Shown: positions 1-7,874 of the stretch, one piece after another
Position numbering within the stretch: position 1 is the first letter of the stretch
How the letters are laid out: every line of letters begins with the position of its first letter
From: Variovorax paradoxus
GTDB taxonomy: Bacteria > Pseudomonadota > Gammaproteobacteria > Burkholderiales > Burkholderiaceae_C
Assembly (NCBI RefSeq): GCF_018614875.1
Contig: NZ_JAGGNW010000010.1
Location: 1 to 64,000, forward strand
Direction of reading: 5' to 3'
Length of the DNA: 64,000 nt
Translations under genes and position numbers: made by a program
The notes under the pieces: generated by a model
What the model was told of the DNA's origin: nothing
Database searches by the model: none
Seen by the model: the letters and a program-made list of their open reading frames with translations, nothing else

Positions 1-256
1 TCACGATGCTCCGGAATACCCAACTAGCATTGCTGGCGGAAAATTCGCTTGTGCTTGAGGCTGAGCAACCAATTAATAGCGCGCCTCGGGCAGTGCCCCT
101 GCCCTCGATGATTTCGAAGCAGTGCGACCCAGTCGAACCCGGAAGGGGGCAGCGAGGTGAAGTTCGGCGACTTCTCAGGAGGACGGAAAACAGTCGATCC
201 CGGGGGGCGGGGTGCTTGCGGTGTGATCGAGCGTCGGCCGCGCTTGTAGGGGGAGG
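1..256. other. no gene recognised at left window edge
   Basis: This stretch lies downstream of the leftward methyltransferase operon. Reading frames crossing it have no recognisable domain and look like chance frames or shadows of the neighbouring gene. I see no convincing terminator, tRNA or repeat. Confidence 0.4.
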
Positions 257-1021
257 TCAGGCACCCATAACGAAAGCGAACTGGCGCTTGATGTACAACG
301 CACAGGAGCTAATCCAGGTAACCACTTCCTCCGTGGTGCTGATCGTCGGCCCAGACCTGCCGTTGGAAACGTGCCAGTTCGACGACATGGCGAAATGAAA
401 TTTGTGTAGCTGCTCGACGGAAAGACCGTAGTCTGGTGCGGCACCCGGTGGCGGACCGGTCTCGGTCTCCTCTTGCGCTTGAACAAACTCCGCAAATGAG
501 TTGACCTTGTTTGTCTGATCAAGTCCCGAGAAGGTCTTGAAGTCAACCTCGGTCGCGAACGCAGCTGCCGTCACACCACGAGGTGCATGGACATTCCAGT
601 GCGGTTGGGCATGACTTAACTTCGCATCGCGCACGTCCCACTCAGCTCGAAAGCACAAGTGCGCGGCATCGGTTGTGGTGCCTTGCCAAAGCTTGAGGCT
701 GACGTGCTTCAGCATTAAGGGTTTGCCATATTCCGATTCGAGTTCCACGACGAGCCAGGCGGATTGCCTTTCGTCGGTGAAGATCGGCAGAGCGGGAAGC
801 GGGCCCTCACGCCCTCGGACAGTGGGAGAGGTGGGCTGCCGGATGTAGACGAGCTGCCGGCTTCCGACCTGCCTTGTGATCTGCGCGAGGAATCCAACTT
901 CGAGCGAGACGGTCAGGGCGTTGCGAACGTCCTTGTAGAACTTATCGTCGTCTTCGATCTGCAGCCCTTCCGGGACCGCTACGACCTTGTTCGGCTTTCT
1001 CTTGCCTTTGTTGCCGCTCAT
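257..1021 (-). CDS. hypothetical protein, third gene of methyltransferase operon
   Basis: Unrecognised soluble protein of about 254 residues. The chosen start gives MSGNKGKRKPNK, a lysine-rich N terminus, 17 bases after the methyltransferase stop; an upstream in-frame ATG at 1129 would run back into the methyltransferase and is unlikely. No signal peptide or membrane segment is visible. Two aromatic/histidine motifs stand out: HAQPHWNVH in the middle and HKFHFAMSSNWHV near the C terminus. Position directly behind a regulator and a DNA methyltransferase suggests a partner in a modification or restriction system, for instance a nuclease or specificity factor, but no PD-(D/E)XK, HNH or GIY-YIG motif could be picked out. 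The function is unknown; the assignment to the same operon is inference from spacing and strand. Confidence 0.7.
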   Translation of the reverse strand: MSGNKGKRKPNKVVAVPEGLQIEDDDKFYKDVRNALTVSLEVGFLAQITRQVGSRQLVYIRQPTSPTVRGREGPLPALPIFTDERQSAWLVVELESEYGKPLMLKHVSLKLWQGTTTDAAHLCFRAEWDVRDAKLSHAQPHWNVHAPRGVTAAAFATEVDFKTFSGLDQTNKVNSFAEFVQAQEETETGPPPGAAPDYGLSVEQLHKFHFAMSSNWHVSNGRSGPTISTTEEVVTWISSCALYIKRQFAFVMGA

Positions 1022-1038
1022 GACTCTCAGCTCACTTC

Positions 1039-3390
1039 TTAGCCAAGTCCCAACGCGCTTCGAGCGAGGGCATCTAGCACCGCCGAGTCCCAAGGCTCTC
1101 CCTTGGACATTTGCTCGCCGATGAAACACAACGGCTCGAGTAGCGTATCCGGTAGCCGCTGCGCGTCAATAAGCGGCATCTTCTCCACGAAGCGCTTGGA
1201 CAAATTCCATTGCCCCCCGGACAGGTTGTTCGAGACGCCGGCCAGCAAGGTGTTCGTGATCGGCGCGTTGAGCGTCGCAACGATCGCCACCAAATGCTGT
1301 TCGGTAAGACCTTCACGTTTTGGCTGCCAACCGTACCCTTGCACGACGACCAGGTCGCCAACCGGATCTAGCGCGAACGACCCGGCTAGACCGAAGTAGG
1401 TCGAGATGATTTTGGGCCGCCGCGCCACTTGCCAGTTCCGATGCTCCGACAGTTGCCACCAGTCTGCTTCAGTAATCCGGGCGCGCTGGATCAGCGCCTG
1501 CTTATACGGATTTAGCTTTGCCTGAAAGTAGTGCGGCAGCATCTTCTTTAATTCGACCTCCGAGGTGATGGTCGGGACGCCTTCGCCATAGGGATAGAAG
1601 ACCCACATCCCAGGAATGATGCGGCCATTTTTGATCGTGTCGTTCACAACAGCCGGCCGAAAGAATTGCTGCTCTTGCTTCGGCAGGGCACGGTAACCAC
1701 CATTGTCCAGAAGGAATGCAGCATTCAAGCCGGTAATGGTCCCCTGCTGAACGGAGAAGCGATCTCCAACAACGACGCTGTTAGACATCTCAGACAAAAC
1801 CTGCGCCGACGCATACGGCCTGGGCGCCCAGTCCTTGGCAGTTTGAAGAGACGGCACGCTGTAGATGCTGAAATTGCGATGGTCTTCGAGACATGAAGGC
1901 AGACGCGGTGCCTCATGTCGCCGCAGGGCACGGAGTGCCTGGTCCGATGACCCGCTTGCGTGGTCTGCCCAAACGAGTAGTGTTGGATCCATTGTGGGCT
2001 GCGGTCCATGCCGCTTCAGGATCAGAAGCGCCGGGTCGACGGTAACGTCCGAGAACACTGCCTGGTTGCCAAGTCGCGCCGACAACTCGACGGTCGCGTC
2101 TTGAAGCAGCAATTCTCTCAGCGGCGCTGATGAATTGCCGTCGAGCAGCGACGCCGGCAGCACCGCGCCGAATACGGCAGAGGGGGACAGTGAGTCCACG
2201 ACGAGCCGCACGAACGCCGAGGCCAGGTCAGGTCGCTTGGTATGCGTCTCGTCAAGGATGCGGCTGACCGTCTCGCGCTGCGCCCGGCTCATGTCGACCC
2301 AGGCCACAAACGGCGGATTCATAAGACAAACGTCCACGCCTGTGGCCCAGTGCTCGCCGTCCAGCGCATCGCGGTGTTCGATGTTTATGGTCAGCGAACC
2401 GCTAAATGTCGCCGCTTCGGCCGCTAGCCCGAATCGGGCCATCAAGCATGCGGGCTCAGAGATGTCGTATCCGGTTATCGTGACCTGCCCCTTGTAGCCG
2501 CGCAGCGCCAACTGCCGAACGGCCTCTCTCAAAAACTCCCCGCTTCCACACGCCGGGTCAAACACATGAATGTGTTTGGATTTCAGATCCACCCTGCGCA
2601 GCGATTGCTCTGCCAAAGTTCGTACCAAAGGCGTCGGAGTGAAGAATGCACCTAGTGCTTTCGAGGCCGGGCCGGCAACCTTCACCCGACCCTCGAAAAA
2701 CAGGTCCGGCTGGATAGGCGCCACTGCCAGGTAGTGCGCTTCTTGGAAAATTCGACCGGAGGCATGACGAATCATCAATGGAATCGAGGGAGGCTTGCGG
2801 TTGGTTAGATCAGACCTAAGCAACTGGTCCATGACCAACTCAATGCCGACCGATCCCAGCACTGAATTCGATGCGTTGTCCGCCTCGGCGGCTTCAGGCC
2901 AATAGGTAGCAAGCGATGCCTTGCCGTCCTGATGTTTCCAGGCGGAATTAAGGACCGACATGAAGGCCAGCATCGCGTCCCGGTCTCCGCCCTCGTGACC
3001 GCGAGCCCGTACGGCGCGGTAGATCGACACTGCACGAGACACCACTGAGCGTTCACGTGGCGCTTGCTTGGACTCGATGTAGCGCTGAAAGACGTCCATC
3101 TTTCCGGCGACGTCGGACATGTTGTAGTGTTCGGCCCAATCCACCGCCGGCTGGTCCCAACGTAGCAGGCTCAGCTTGCCGCCACGCACGGAGAGATAGT
3201 GGTCCACATCGGCAGACCATGCATGTTGTGCCGCGACGGACGGGTCCGCACTGCCGTCGACATCCAGACAGAAGTTACCCTTGCCTCCATTGAGCATCAC
3301 GTAGGACCGCTCGTTTGCAACGCCGAACAGGGGGACCGGAAGATAGCCCAACTGCCGACGCCAAACATCAGCCTGTGAAAGATCGTTCAC
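1039..3390 (-). CDS. N6-adenine DNA methyltransferase (type IIG/Eco57I-like), 783 aa
   Basis: Class I SAM-dependent DNA methyltransferase predicted to methylate adenine N6. SAM motif I, DPACGSGEF, is near residue 278 and the catalytic NPPF motif near residue 358, followed by a long C-terminal part that probably holds the target recognition domain. The 270-residue N-terminal part has no nuclease motif that I can identify, so it could be modification-only or a type IIG enzyme with a divergent nuclease. The start is GTG, overlapping the stop of the upstream MerR-like gene by four bases (GTGA), which implies translational coupling. The unrecognised 257-1021 gene follows after 17 bases. The three genes probably form one restriction-modification or phage-defence operon. 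Methyltransferase assignment is firm; system type is not. Confidence 0.85.
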   Translation of the reverse strand: MNDLSQADVWRRQLGYLPVPLFGVANERSYVMLNGGKGNFCLDVDGSADPSVAAQHAWSADVDHYLSVRGGKLSLLRWDQPAVDWAEHYNMSDVAGKMDVFQRYIESKQAPRERSVVSRAVSIYRAVRARGHEGGDRDAMLAFMSVLNSAWKHQDGKASLATYWPEAAEADNASNSVLGSVGIELVMDQLLRSDLTNRKPPSIPLMIRHASGRIFQEAHYLAVAPIQPDLFFEGRVKVAGPASKALGAFFTPTPLVRTLAEQSLRRVDLKSKHIHVFDPACGSGEFLREAVRQLALRGYKGQVTITGYDISEPACLMARFGLAAEAATFSGSLTINIEHRDALDGEHWATGVDVCLMNPPFVAWVDMSRAQRETVSRILDETHTKRPDLASAFVRLVVDSLSPSAVFGAVLPASLLDGNSSAPLRELLLQDATVELSARLGNQAVFSDVTVDPALLILKRHGPQPTMDPTLLVWADHASGSSDQALRALRRHEAPRLPSCLEDHRNFSIYSVPSLQTAKDWAPRPYASAQVLSEMSNSVVVGDRFSVQQGTITGLNAAFLLDNGGYRALPKQEQQFFRPAVVNDTIKNGRIIPGMWVFYPYGEGVPTITSEVELKKMLPHYFQAKLNPYKQALIQRARITEADWWQLSEHRNWQVARRPKIISTYFGLAGSFALDPVGDLVVVQGYGWQPKREGLTEQHLVAIVATLNAPITNTLLAGVSNNLSGGQWNLSKRFVEKMPLIDAQRLPDTLLEPLCFIGEQMSKGEPWDSAVLDALARSALGLG

Positions 3391-3845
3391 AGCGCTCTCC
3401 TTGCTTTTGTTGTCACTGATACAGGTGGCAGGCCCAGTTCCATCTGTGCCTCGCCTTCCCGCTCGTTGAGGCGGCTCTCCAACTCTTGAATTGCGACATC
3501 CAGAGGAAATACGATGGCCGCCTCGGCGAAATCCTCACCTGCCAGCGCCTCATGTGCGGTGACACGCCCGTCGCACGTCACCTTCAATAGCCGACGATTT
3601 GGTAACGTCCACTGAGCTGCGCACAATCGAAATAGCGTCTCCGACTGTGTGGCCAGCGCGCTAACGTCCATCCTGAAATCTCGGACCAACATTCGGATGA
3701 CGATGAGCCCAGCGATCTCAGCCCGCGTGTAGCAGGGCGCATGACCGCGTTTTTCCGCCAGCGGGGGCATCGCTTTCTTCCAATATCGCAAGGTTTCGGC
3801 GGTGATGCCAACAAGGTCAAGAGCTTGGGATGGTGTAAATCTCAC
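3387..3845 (-). CDS. MerR-type HTH regulator of the methyltransferase operon
   Basis: Small regulator of about 152 residues. Its N terminus, RFTPSQALDLVGITAETLRYW, matches a MerR-type winged helix-turn-helix, with the TAETLRYW recognition segment and the YTRAEIAGLIVIRML second helix pair. The open frame extends upstream to 4142, but the extra 99 codons cross an inverted repeat and promoter and look non-coding. I chose the GTG at 3845, which sits just before the HTH. There is no Shine-Dalgarno sequence; a good -10 hexamer ends only six bases upstream, so the transcript may be leaderless. It overlaps the methyltransferase start by four bases. It probably autoregulates and controls the methyltransferase genes, as controller proteins of restriction-modification systems do. 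The C-terminal half (about 70-152) is unassigned. Confidence 0.75.
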   Translation of the reverse strand: MRFTPSQALDLVGITAETLRYWKKAMPPLAEKRGHAPCYTRAEIAGLIVIRMLVRDFRMDVSALATQSETLFRLCAAQWTLPNRRLLKVTCDGRVTAHEALAGEDFAEAAIVFPLDVAIQELESRLNEREGEAQMELGLPPVSVTTKARRAL

Positions 3846-3851
3846 GGAAGC

Positions 3852-3885
3852 ATTGTACTTGTTAACCTGTTGTTCACAACAGGTT
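3852..3885 (-). promoter_or_regulatory. predicted promoter and palindromic operator for the MerR-type gene
   Basis: A perfect inverted repeat with 10-base arms (AACCTGTTGT, positions 3864-3873 and 3876-3885, 2-base centre) lies just upstream. On the minus strand a TACAAT -10 box is at 3857-3852 and a TTGTGA -35-like box at 3879-3874, 16 bases apart, so the palindrome covers the -35 box and most of the spacer. That layout resembles MerR-family operators. Regulator binding here is inference. Confidence 0.65.
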
Positions 3886-4018
3886 GTTTTGCCGCTTGTA
3901 CCTAAATTGGCCCTGTTGTGCAATGAACCCGCTTTATTCCAACCCGGCGGTGCCTGGACCACCCCCTCCCGCATCTGCGCACACATCGCACGGGTGGCCA
4001 GCCAATCTGAACGGAGGT
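3886..4018. other. intergenic region between two leftward operons
   Basis: Holds nothing I recognise besides the upstream flank of the MerR-type promoter. No strong terminator was seen after the HAD gene that ends at 4019, so readthrough into the methyltransferase operon is possible. Confidence 0.4.
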
Positions 4019-4510
4019 TCAGCGGCCGGCCGCGAACCGCAGGAAGTGCGAGCGCAGTTCTTGGTAGCTGTCTTGATCGAACGCGTGTTGGGGATCGGTG
4101 AGCACGAGCCGTTCGACGGCGGCTCCAAAGCTGTCGGGCCAATCGTCAAGTGCGACCCATTCGGCGTCACTGCGGCCGTTCCCGTCGAGCCAGGCCTGGA
4201 TCTCCAGCTGCCGCCGATGGTGGACAGCGACATGGGGGGCAATCTGCGGCGTCGCGCCGATGATCCGGTGTCGGATGTCGGCGCTGAAATACCGCTGCAG
4301 CTGTTCGATGCTTTCGGCTCGCCGCCAATCCGACGAGATGACGACCTCTACAGACTTGAACTCTCGAAGCAGCTCTTCCAGCAGCGGCAAATGGCTGAAG
4401 AACCTGCTGCTGAACGAGTAGCCGGTCTCGACGGGATGAAGAACGCCATCGATATCCAGGAACAGCAGGTCGCTGGAGTCACCAACGTGGGTGGTGCGCG
4501 GAGTTGTCAT
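4019..4510 (-). CDS. HAD-fold hydrolase, RNA-repair-type HAD domain (second copy)
   Basis: Small HAD-superfamily protein of 163 residues with an unusually complete catalytic set: LFLDIDGVLHP (nucleophile and acid/base aspartates at residues 19 and 21), VVISSDWRR (motif II serine) and WVALDDWPD (acidic motif IV). This cap-less form resembles the HAD domains found in 'Swiss army knife' RNA-repair proteins, where a phosphatase activity on nucleic-acid ends is suspected. It is the last gene of a six-gene operon and its ATG overlaps the stop of the 71-residue toxin-binding-domain gene (ATGA). A paralogue of similar size lies at 6391-6843 in the same operon. Phosphatase chemistry is a family-based expectation; the substrate (RNA end, nucleotide or protein) is unknown. 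Confidence 0.75.
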   Translation of the reverse strand: MTTPRTTHVGDSSDLLFLDIDGVLHPVETGYSFSSRFFSHLPLLEELLREFKSVEVVISSDWRRAESIEQLQRYFSADIRHRIIGATPQIAPHVAVHHRRQLEIQAWLDGNGRSDAEWVALDDWPDSFGAAVERLVLTDPQHAFDQDSYQELRSHFLRFAAGR

Positions 4511-4722
4511 CCGACGAAACCGGCTTGGAAGGACTCCAGGAGATCGAGCACATCGGCGGCTCGACCCTCGGCCACCAGCGACTCAGCTGTCTTGTAGTTG
4601 AATGGCGCGAGTGGCTCGTTCCTGTACCAGAGGATGGCCGCCTCGAGGTCCCCGTCCGAGACCGCAGTCGCGGCAGCCACCACTTGCTGGATCGGGGGGA
4701 TAGATGACTGGATGTCACTCAT
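4507..4722 (-). CDS. small protein with MbcA/ParS/Xre-type toxin-binding domain
   Basis: A 71-residue protein consisting almost entirely of a domain like the toxin-binding C terminus of Xre/MbcA/ParS antitoxins (DUF2384 type): WYRNEPLAPFNYKTAESLVAEG is followed by a VLDLLESFQAG helix, matching the family pattern W..P...G.TP..L...G...V...L..I..G. No DNA-binding helix-turn-helix precedes it, and no RES-domain toxin, the usual partner, is encoded nearby. It is tightly coupled: its start overlaps the upstream phosphoesterase stop and its stop overlaps the HAD gene start. The same domain is fused to the phosphoesterase at 6935-7870, so it probably docks or regulates the phosphoesterase or HAD enzyme. 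Family match is by eye. Confidence 0.65.
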   Translation of the reverse strand: MSDIQSSIPPIQQVVAAATAVSDGDLEAAILWYRNEPLAPFNYKTAESLVAEGRAADVLDLLESFQAGFVG

Positions 4723-5552
4723 AGCTCGACCATGAACTCGGGGTTGAACTGCTTGTTCTCCTGGTCACGGCCATGCCGCATGTATCCCCGGGGGTTGCAC
4801 ACCACGCGGCAGTTACCGACCTGGTAATCGAAGCTCTCGTGGATGTGGCCGTGTACCCAGAGCGAGGGAACGTCGAAGAAAGAGCCCGGAAGCTCGCTCA
4901 CGAAGGCGCCGGACAGCCAATTGGCCTGGTAGTGTGGTGCGAGCGATCCGCGGTGCGGTGCATGGTGGGTCACGACCACCGTCGGTCCGTCGAAGGGCTC
5001 GGCCAACTTCTGGGCCAGCCAGGCTCGGTCACGCTGGTGCAGCGCTCGCGTGTCCTCGGGCGTCAGGCGGCGCTTCCTCGGCTTGACGTGCACCATGGAC
5101 TGATCGGCAGGCTCTGGTGTCTCGGCCCACCGGATCGATGAGTAGTCGTTGAGTTGGAGCTTGGCGATCTTCATGGCGCGCTCGATGTCGACGGTGGGGC
5201 CGGCCTTGGCCTGGATGGGCAACTCGAAATCGGTCCACAGCGTGCAGCCCAGAAATCGGACGCCCTCGATCACGGCCTCGCCAGGCGCCAGCAAATGAAC
5301 CTTGCACGCGGCCGCAGACAGCGCCATTTCCTTCCGCGTGGTCTGCAGCACGCCGCTGTAGAACTCGTGGTTGCCCGGCACGAAGACGATCGAGACCGTG
5401 TCCCCGAAAGTGTCTGCCCGCCGGGCCCAGCGCATGGCCTTGGAGCCGGGCACGAAGATGTCCCCGGCAAGGATCACGGCGTCGTAGTCGATCTTCGGGA
5501 CGTTGAAGACGCCGAACTCGAGATGCAGGTCAGAAAGGATGAGCAGCTTCAC
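4719..5552 (-). CDS. calcineurin-like metallophosphoesterase (paralogue B)
   Basis: Metallophosphoesterase of 277 residues with all five metal-binding blocks: ILSDLHLEF at the N terminus, ILAGDIF, FVPGNHEFY, VVVTHHAPHRGS and LWVHGHIHESFDY, ending in a CRVVCNPRGY block. The family hydrolyses phosphomono- or diesters at a dinuclear metal centre; there is no signal peptide, so it should be cytoplasmic. It is a close paralogue of the adjacent upstream gene (5549-6394), sharing essentially every motif and the C-terminal NPRGY segment, which points to tandem duplication. Four-base overlaps link it to both neighbours. In this operon it is followed by the free toxin-binding-domain gene and a HAD gene. 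The substrate cannot be told from sequence. Confidence 0.85.
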   Translation of the reverse strand: MKLLILSDLHLEFGVFNVPKIDYDAVILAGDIFVPGSKAMRWARRADTFGDTVSIVFVPGNHEFYSGVLQTTRKEMALSAAACKVHLLAPGEAVIEGVRFLGCTLWTDFELPIQAKAGPTVDIERAMKIAKLQLNDYSSIRWAETPEPADQSMVHVKPRKRRLTPEDTRALHQRDRAWLAQKLAEPFDGPTVVVTHHAPHRGSLAPHYQANWLSGAFVSELPGSFFDVPSLWVHGHIHESFDYQVGNCRVVCNPRGYMRHGRDQENKQFNPEFMVEL

Positions 5553-6394
5553 GAGTCCTCACCTCCAGTAACATTTTGCACATCGATGACCAGTTCAGGA
5601 TCGAACGCTTTGTTCTCGATCCTGCCGCTCCAGTTCACGTAGCCGCGCGGGTTACACACGACCCGGCAAGAGCGGACTCGATAGTCGAATTGCTGATGCG
5701 CGTGACCATGCACCCAGAGCACGGGCACATCGAAAAAGGCTTCCGGAAGCTCGGTGACGAAGGCGCCTGAGGCCCAGTCGTCGGCATAGCGCTGCGCCAG
5801 CGAGCCGCGATGAGGTGCATGGTGCGTCACAACCACAGTCGGTCCGGCGAACGGTTCCGACAGCTTGTCGCGCAACCAAGCTCGCTGTGCCTGATGAATC
5901 CGCAGCGTGTCGGCCGCTTGAAGCTTTCTTCCCTGCTTGTCGCGCCAGGTATCGGGTTCTGCCGACTCGTCGACCGTGCGGATCAGCGCATAGTCGTTCA
6001 GCAGATTGGTCGCCATCTTCATGGCCCGCCCGACATCACTGATCGGCCCTTCAGGCGTTTCGATGGCGAGCGCGAAGTCGGTCCACAGCGTCGCGCCGAG
6101 GAACCGCACGCCGTCGATCACCAACTCGTCACCGTCGAGCAAATGGACATTGCTGCCTTCAGCTTCGCGGCGCGCTTCGGCCAGTGTCGTGTCCAACCGG
6201 CCGTCGTAGTACTCGTGGTTGCCTAGCAGATAGACCACGGGCTTGCCGCGGAAGCGATCTGCTGCCCACTGGACGGCACGCTTGGCAGGTGAATGGATAT
6301 CGCCAGCGAGGGTGACGAGATCGAACGCGAGATCGGGTGCCGGCTCGAAGGGGGCGAACTCGAGGTGGAGATCGGAGAGGATCAGTACTTTCAT
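5549..6394 (-). CDS. calcineurin-like metallophosphoesterase (paralogue A)
   Basis: Metallophosphoesterase of 281 residues with an intact active site: ILSDLHLEF, VTLAGDIHSP, LLGNHEYYDG, VVVTHHAPHRGS and LWVHGHAHQQFDY. No signal peptide or transmembrane segment is seen. It is the duplicate of the gene immediately downstream (4719-5552); the two align end to end, so duplication within the operon is more likely than separate capture. Its start overlaps the stop of the upstream HAD gene and its stop overlaps the start of its paralogue, both by four bases, so translation is probably coupled through the whole operon. The retained catalytic residues in both copies suggest two active enzymes, perhaps with different substrates or as a heteromer. 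The role is unknown. Confidence 0.85.
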   Translation of the reverse strand: MKVLILSDLHLEFAPFEPAPDLAFDLVTLAGDIHSPAKRAVQWAADRFRGKPVVYLLGNHEYYDGRLDTTLAEARREAEGSNVHLLDGDELVIDGVRFLGATLWTDFALAIETPEGPISDVGRAMKMATNLLNDYALIRTVDESAEPDTWRDKQGRKLQAADTLRIHQAQRAWLRDKLSEPFAGPTVVVTHHAPHRGSLAQRYADDWASGAFVTELPEAFFDVPVLWVHGHAHQQFDYRVRSCRVVCNPRGYVNWSGRIENKAFDPELVIDVQNVTGGEDS

Positions 6395-6843
6395 CGAGGT
6401 ACCTTTTCAAAACGCGCGCGAAGCTCGGCACTTGCCTTGTCGTCGAAGCCGGTGAACGAGCCGCACTCCACCAGATGGTCCTTGCAGCGATCGAACTGCC
6501 AATAGGCATCGTCGAGTGCAACCCACGGGGCGTCCACGGCATCGTGGATCTGTAGCCAGGCGAGGATTTCTCCTTCGCGCTTCCTGTATGGCGGCGGGAA
6601 GCCAAAGCCTGAATGAGGTGTAGCTCCGAGGATGCGGGCCCGGATGTCGCTGGAGAAGGGCTTCAGCAAGGTCTTGTACAGAAGCTGCTCGCGCCAGGAT
6701 GAACTGATCACGATCTTCACGAGCGGGAACTCGCGCAGTAACGCCTCCAGGCGCGGCAGGAAGCAGAAGTCGATACCGCCGTTGAGGATGTGGTCTTCCC
6801 CCTCGGGATGGAGCACGCCGTCGAAGTCGAGAAACAGGATCAC
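6391..6843 (-). CDS. HAD-fold hydrolase, RNA-repair-type HAD domain (first copy)
   Basis: HAD-superfamily protein of about 150 residues: ILFLDFDGVLHPEG holds the two catalytic aspartates, IVISSSWRE is motif II and WVALDDAYW the acidic motif. I chose the GTG at 6843 because family members start directly at the ILFLDFDG strand and a GGGAG ribosome site lies seven bases upstream. An ATG at 6951 would add 36 low-complexity residues and overlap the upstream phosphoesterase by 17 bases; it cannot be excluded. It follows the phosphoesterase/toxin-binding fusion gene and overlaps the next phosphoesterase by four bases. It is a paralogue of the HAD gene at 4019-4510, though clearly diverged. Likely a phosphatase; target unknown. 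Confidence 0.75.
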   Translation of the reverse strand: MILFLDFDGVLHPEGEDHILNGGIDFCFLPRLEALLREFPLVKIVISSSWREQLLYKTLLKPFSSDIRARILGATPHSGFGFPPPYRKREGEILAWLQIHDAVDAPWVALDDAYWQFDRCKDHLVECGSFTGFDDKASAELRARFEKVPR

Positions 6844-6934
6844 TCCGGGGCTCCCAGTCCATTCCCATCCAGCGGCTGCGCCGGATGCGAGCCCATGCCG
6901 ACCCCGAAGGCGCAGAACTGCGCCGCAGCGGCTT

Positions 6935-7870
6935 TCATACGACCCCGCCATTTCGAATTGCGTTGAGGGTGGATCGCACCTTTTCCGAGCCGCCCCCGGC
7001 TGCGAACGCTGCTGGTGTTTGACCGTCGAACAGCTTGTGTGGCTTGCCCAGCCAGTCCTGGGCCGCGGCACCGAACACCTCGACTGCGAGATCGAGCAAG
7101 TCTTGTGAAGGGCCTTCCGACTCAGTACTGTCCTGGGGATCAGTTGGCCACGCTAGGTGCGATCCCATGTCGACTCCAAAGACACGGAACGGTGCCGCGG
7201 CGGTCAGCATGCCCTCGGCGATGTAGTCGATGTCCTGATGGTGGTGGCCATGGACCACCAGCTGGACACCGAGCGTCTCGGCAAGCTCGTCGATCGCCTG
7301 CCAGCCATGCGGGTGAACTGCCGGCGCCTCGTGCGTCACCAGGATGTCGGCGGGCGGGCTCCGCAGCAGCTGCAGGTAGTCACCTGGGAAGATGGTGGAG
7401 CGATGCCGGCGGGAAATGTCGTCTCGCCACCGCTCCTCGGGCCGCATGGATCGGCGCATGGCGTCGCCTGACATGAACGCGGCTTCTTCGATTGGTCGGC
7501 GCGGATCCCAGATCTTGCTGCGAAAGATGCCACCCAGGCCCGCGACCTTGTACCCGGCAATCTCGACGATGCGCCCGTGCAGGTTGCGATCCGCGAGCTC
7601 CGATCTCCACAGGTTGTCGTAGTCGGCGTCCGAGTCGGTGTCGTGGTTCCCATGGATGAACCAGACCTCGGTGCGAGTCAGGATTGACTGCAGCGCGATG
7701 TGCAGAGGCCGGCGCGCCTGGATGTCGCCCAGCAGCACGATCGCCTCGGGCCGAAAGCGCTCGACTGCGGCGATCACGGGGTCGAAGTCGCCGTGCGGAT
7801 CACCGAAGATCAGGATCTTGGGGTTGGCACCTGCAGGCGGGAGAGGAAAGAGTTGCTTTGGGCTGACCAT
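6935..7870 (-). CDS. metallophosphoesterase fused to MbcA/ParS/Xre toxin-binding domain
   Basis: First gene of the operon, 311 residues, two domains. Residues 15 to about 235 form a calcineurin-like phosphoesterase: ILIFGDPHGDF, LLGDIQ, FIHGNHDTDSD, LVTHEAP and VVHGHHHQDIDY supply the metal ligands. Residues 255-311 form a domain like the C terminus of Xre/MbcA/ParS antitoxins, with VFGAAAQDWLGKP, FDGQTPAAFA and VRSTLNAIRNGG in the expected order. I know of no described protein with this pair of domains, although I could not search. The fusion implies that the phosphoesterases and the small 71-residue toxin-binding-domain protein downstream act together. ATG start with an AGGAG site six bases upstream. 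No RES toxin is encoded in the window. Confidence 0.8.
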   Translation of the reverse strand: MVSPKQLFPLPPAGANPKILIFGDPHGDFDPVIAAVERFRPEAIVLLGDIQARRPLHIALQSILTRTEVWFIHGNHDTDSDADYDNLWRSELADRNLHGRIVEIAGYKVAGLGGIFRSKIWDPRRPIEEAAFMSGDAMRRSMRPEERWRDDISRRHRSTIFPGDYLQLLRSPPADILVTHEAPAVHPHGWQAIDELAETLGVQLVVHGHHHQDIDYIAEGMLTAAAPFRVFGVDMGSHLAWPTDPQDSTESEGPSQDLLDLAVEVFGAAAQDWLGKPHKLFDGQTPAAFAAGGGSEKVRSTLNAIRNGGVV

Positions 7871-7874
7871 TCTG

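Noticed and set aside
6..398. Plus-strand frame at the left edge
   Set aside because: No domain, odd residue mix, and it overlaps the end of the better-supported minus-strand gene.
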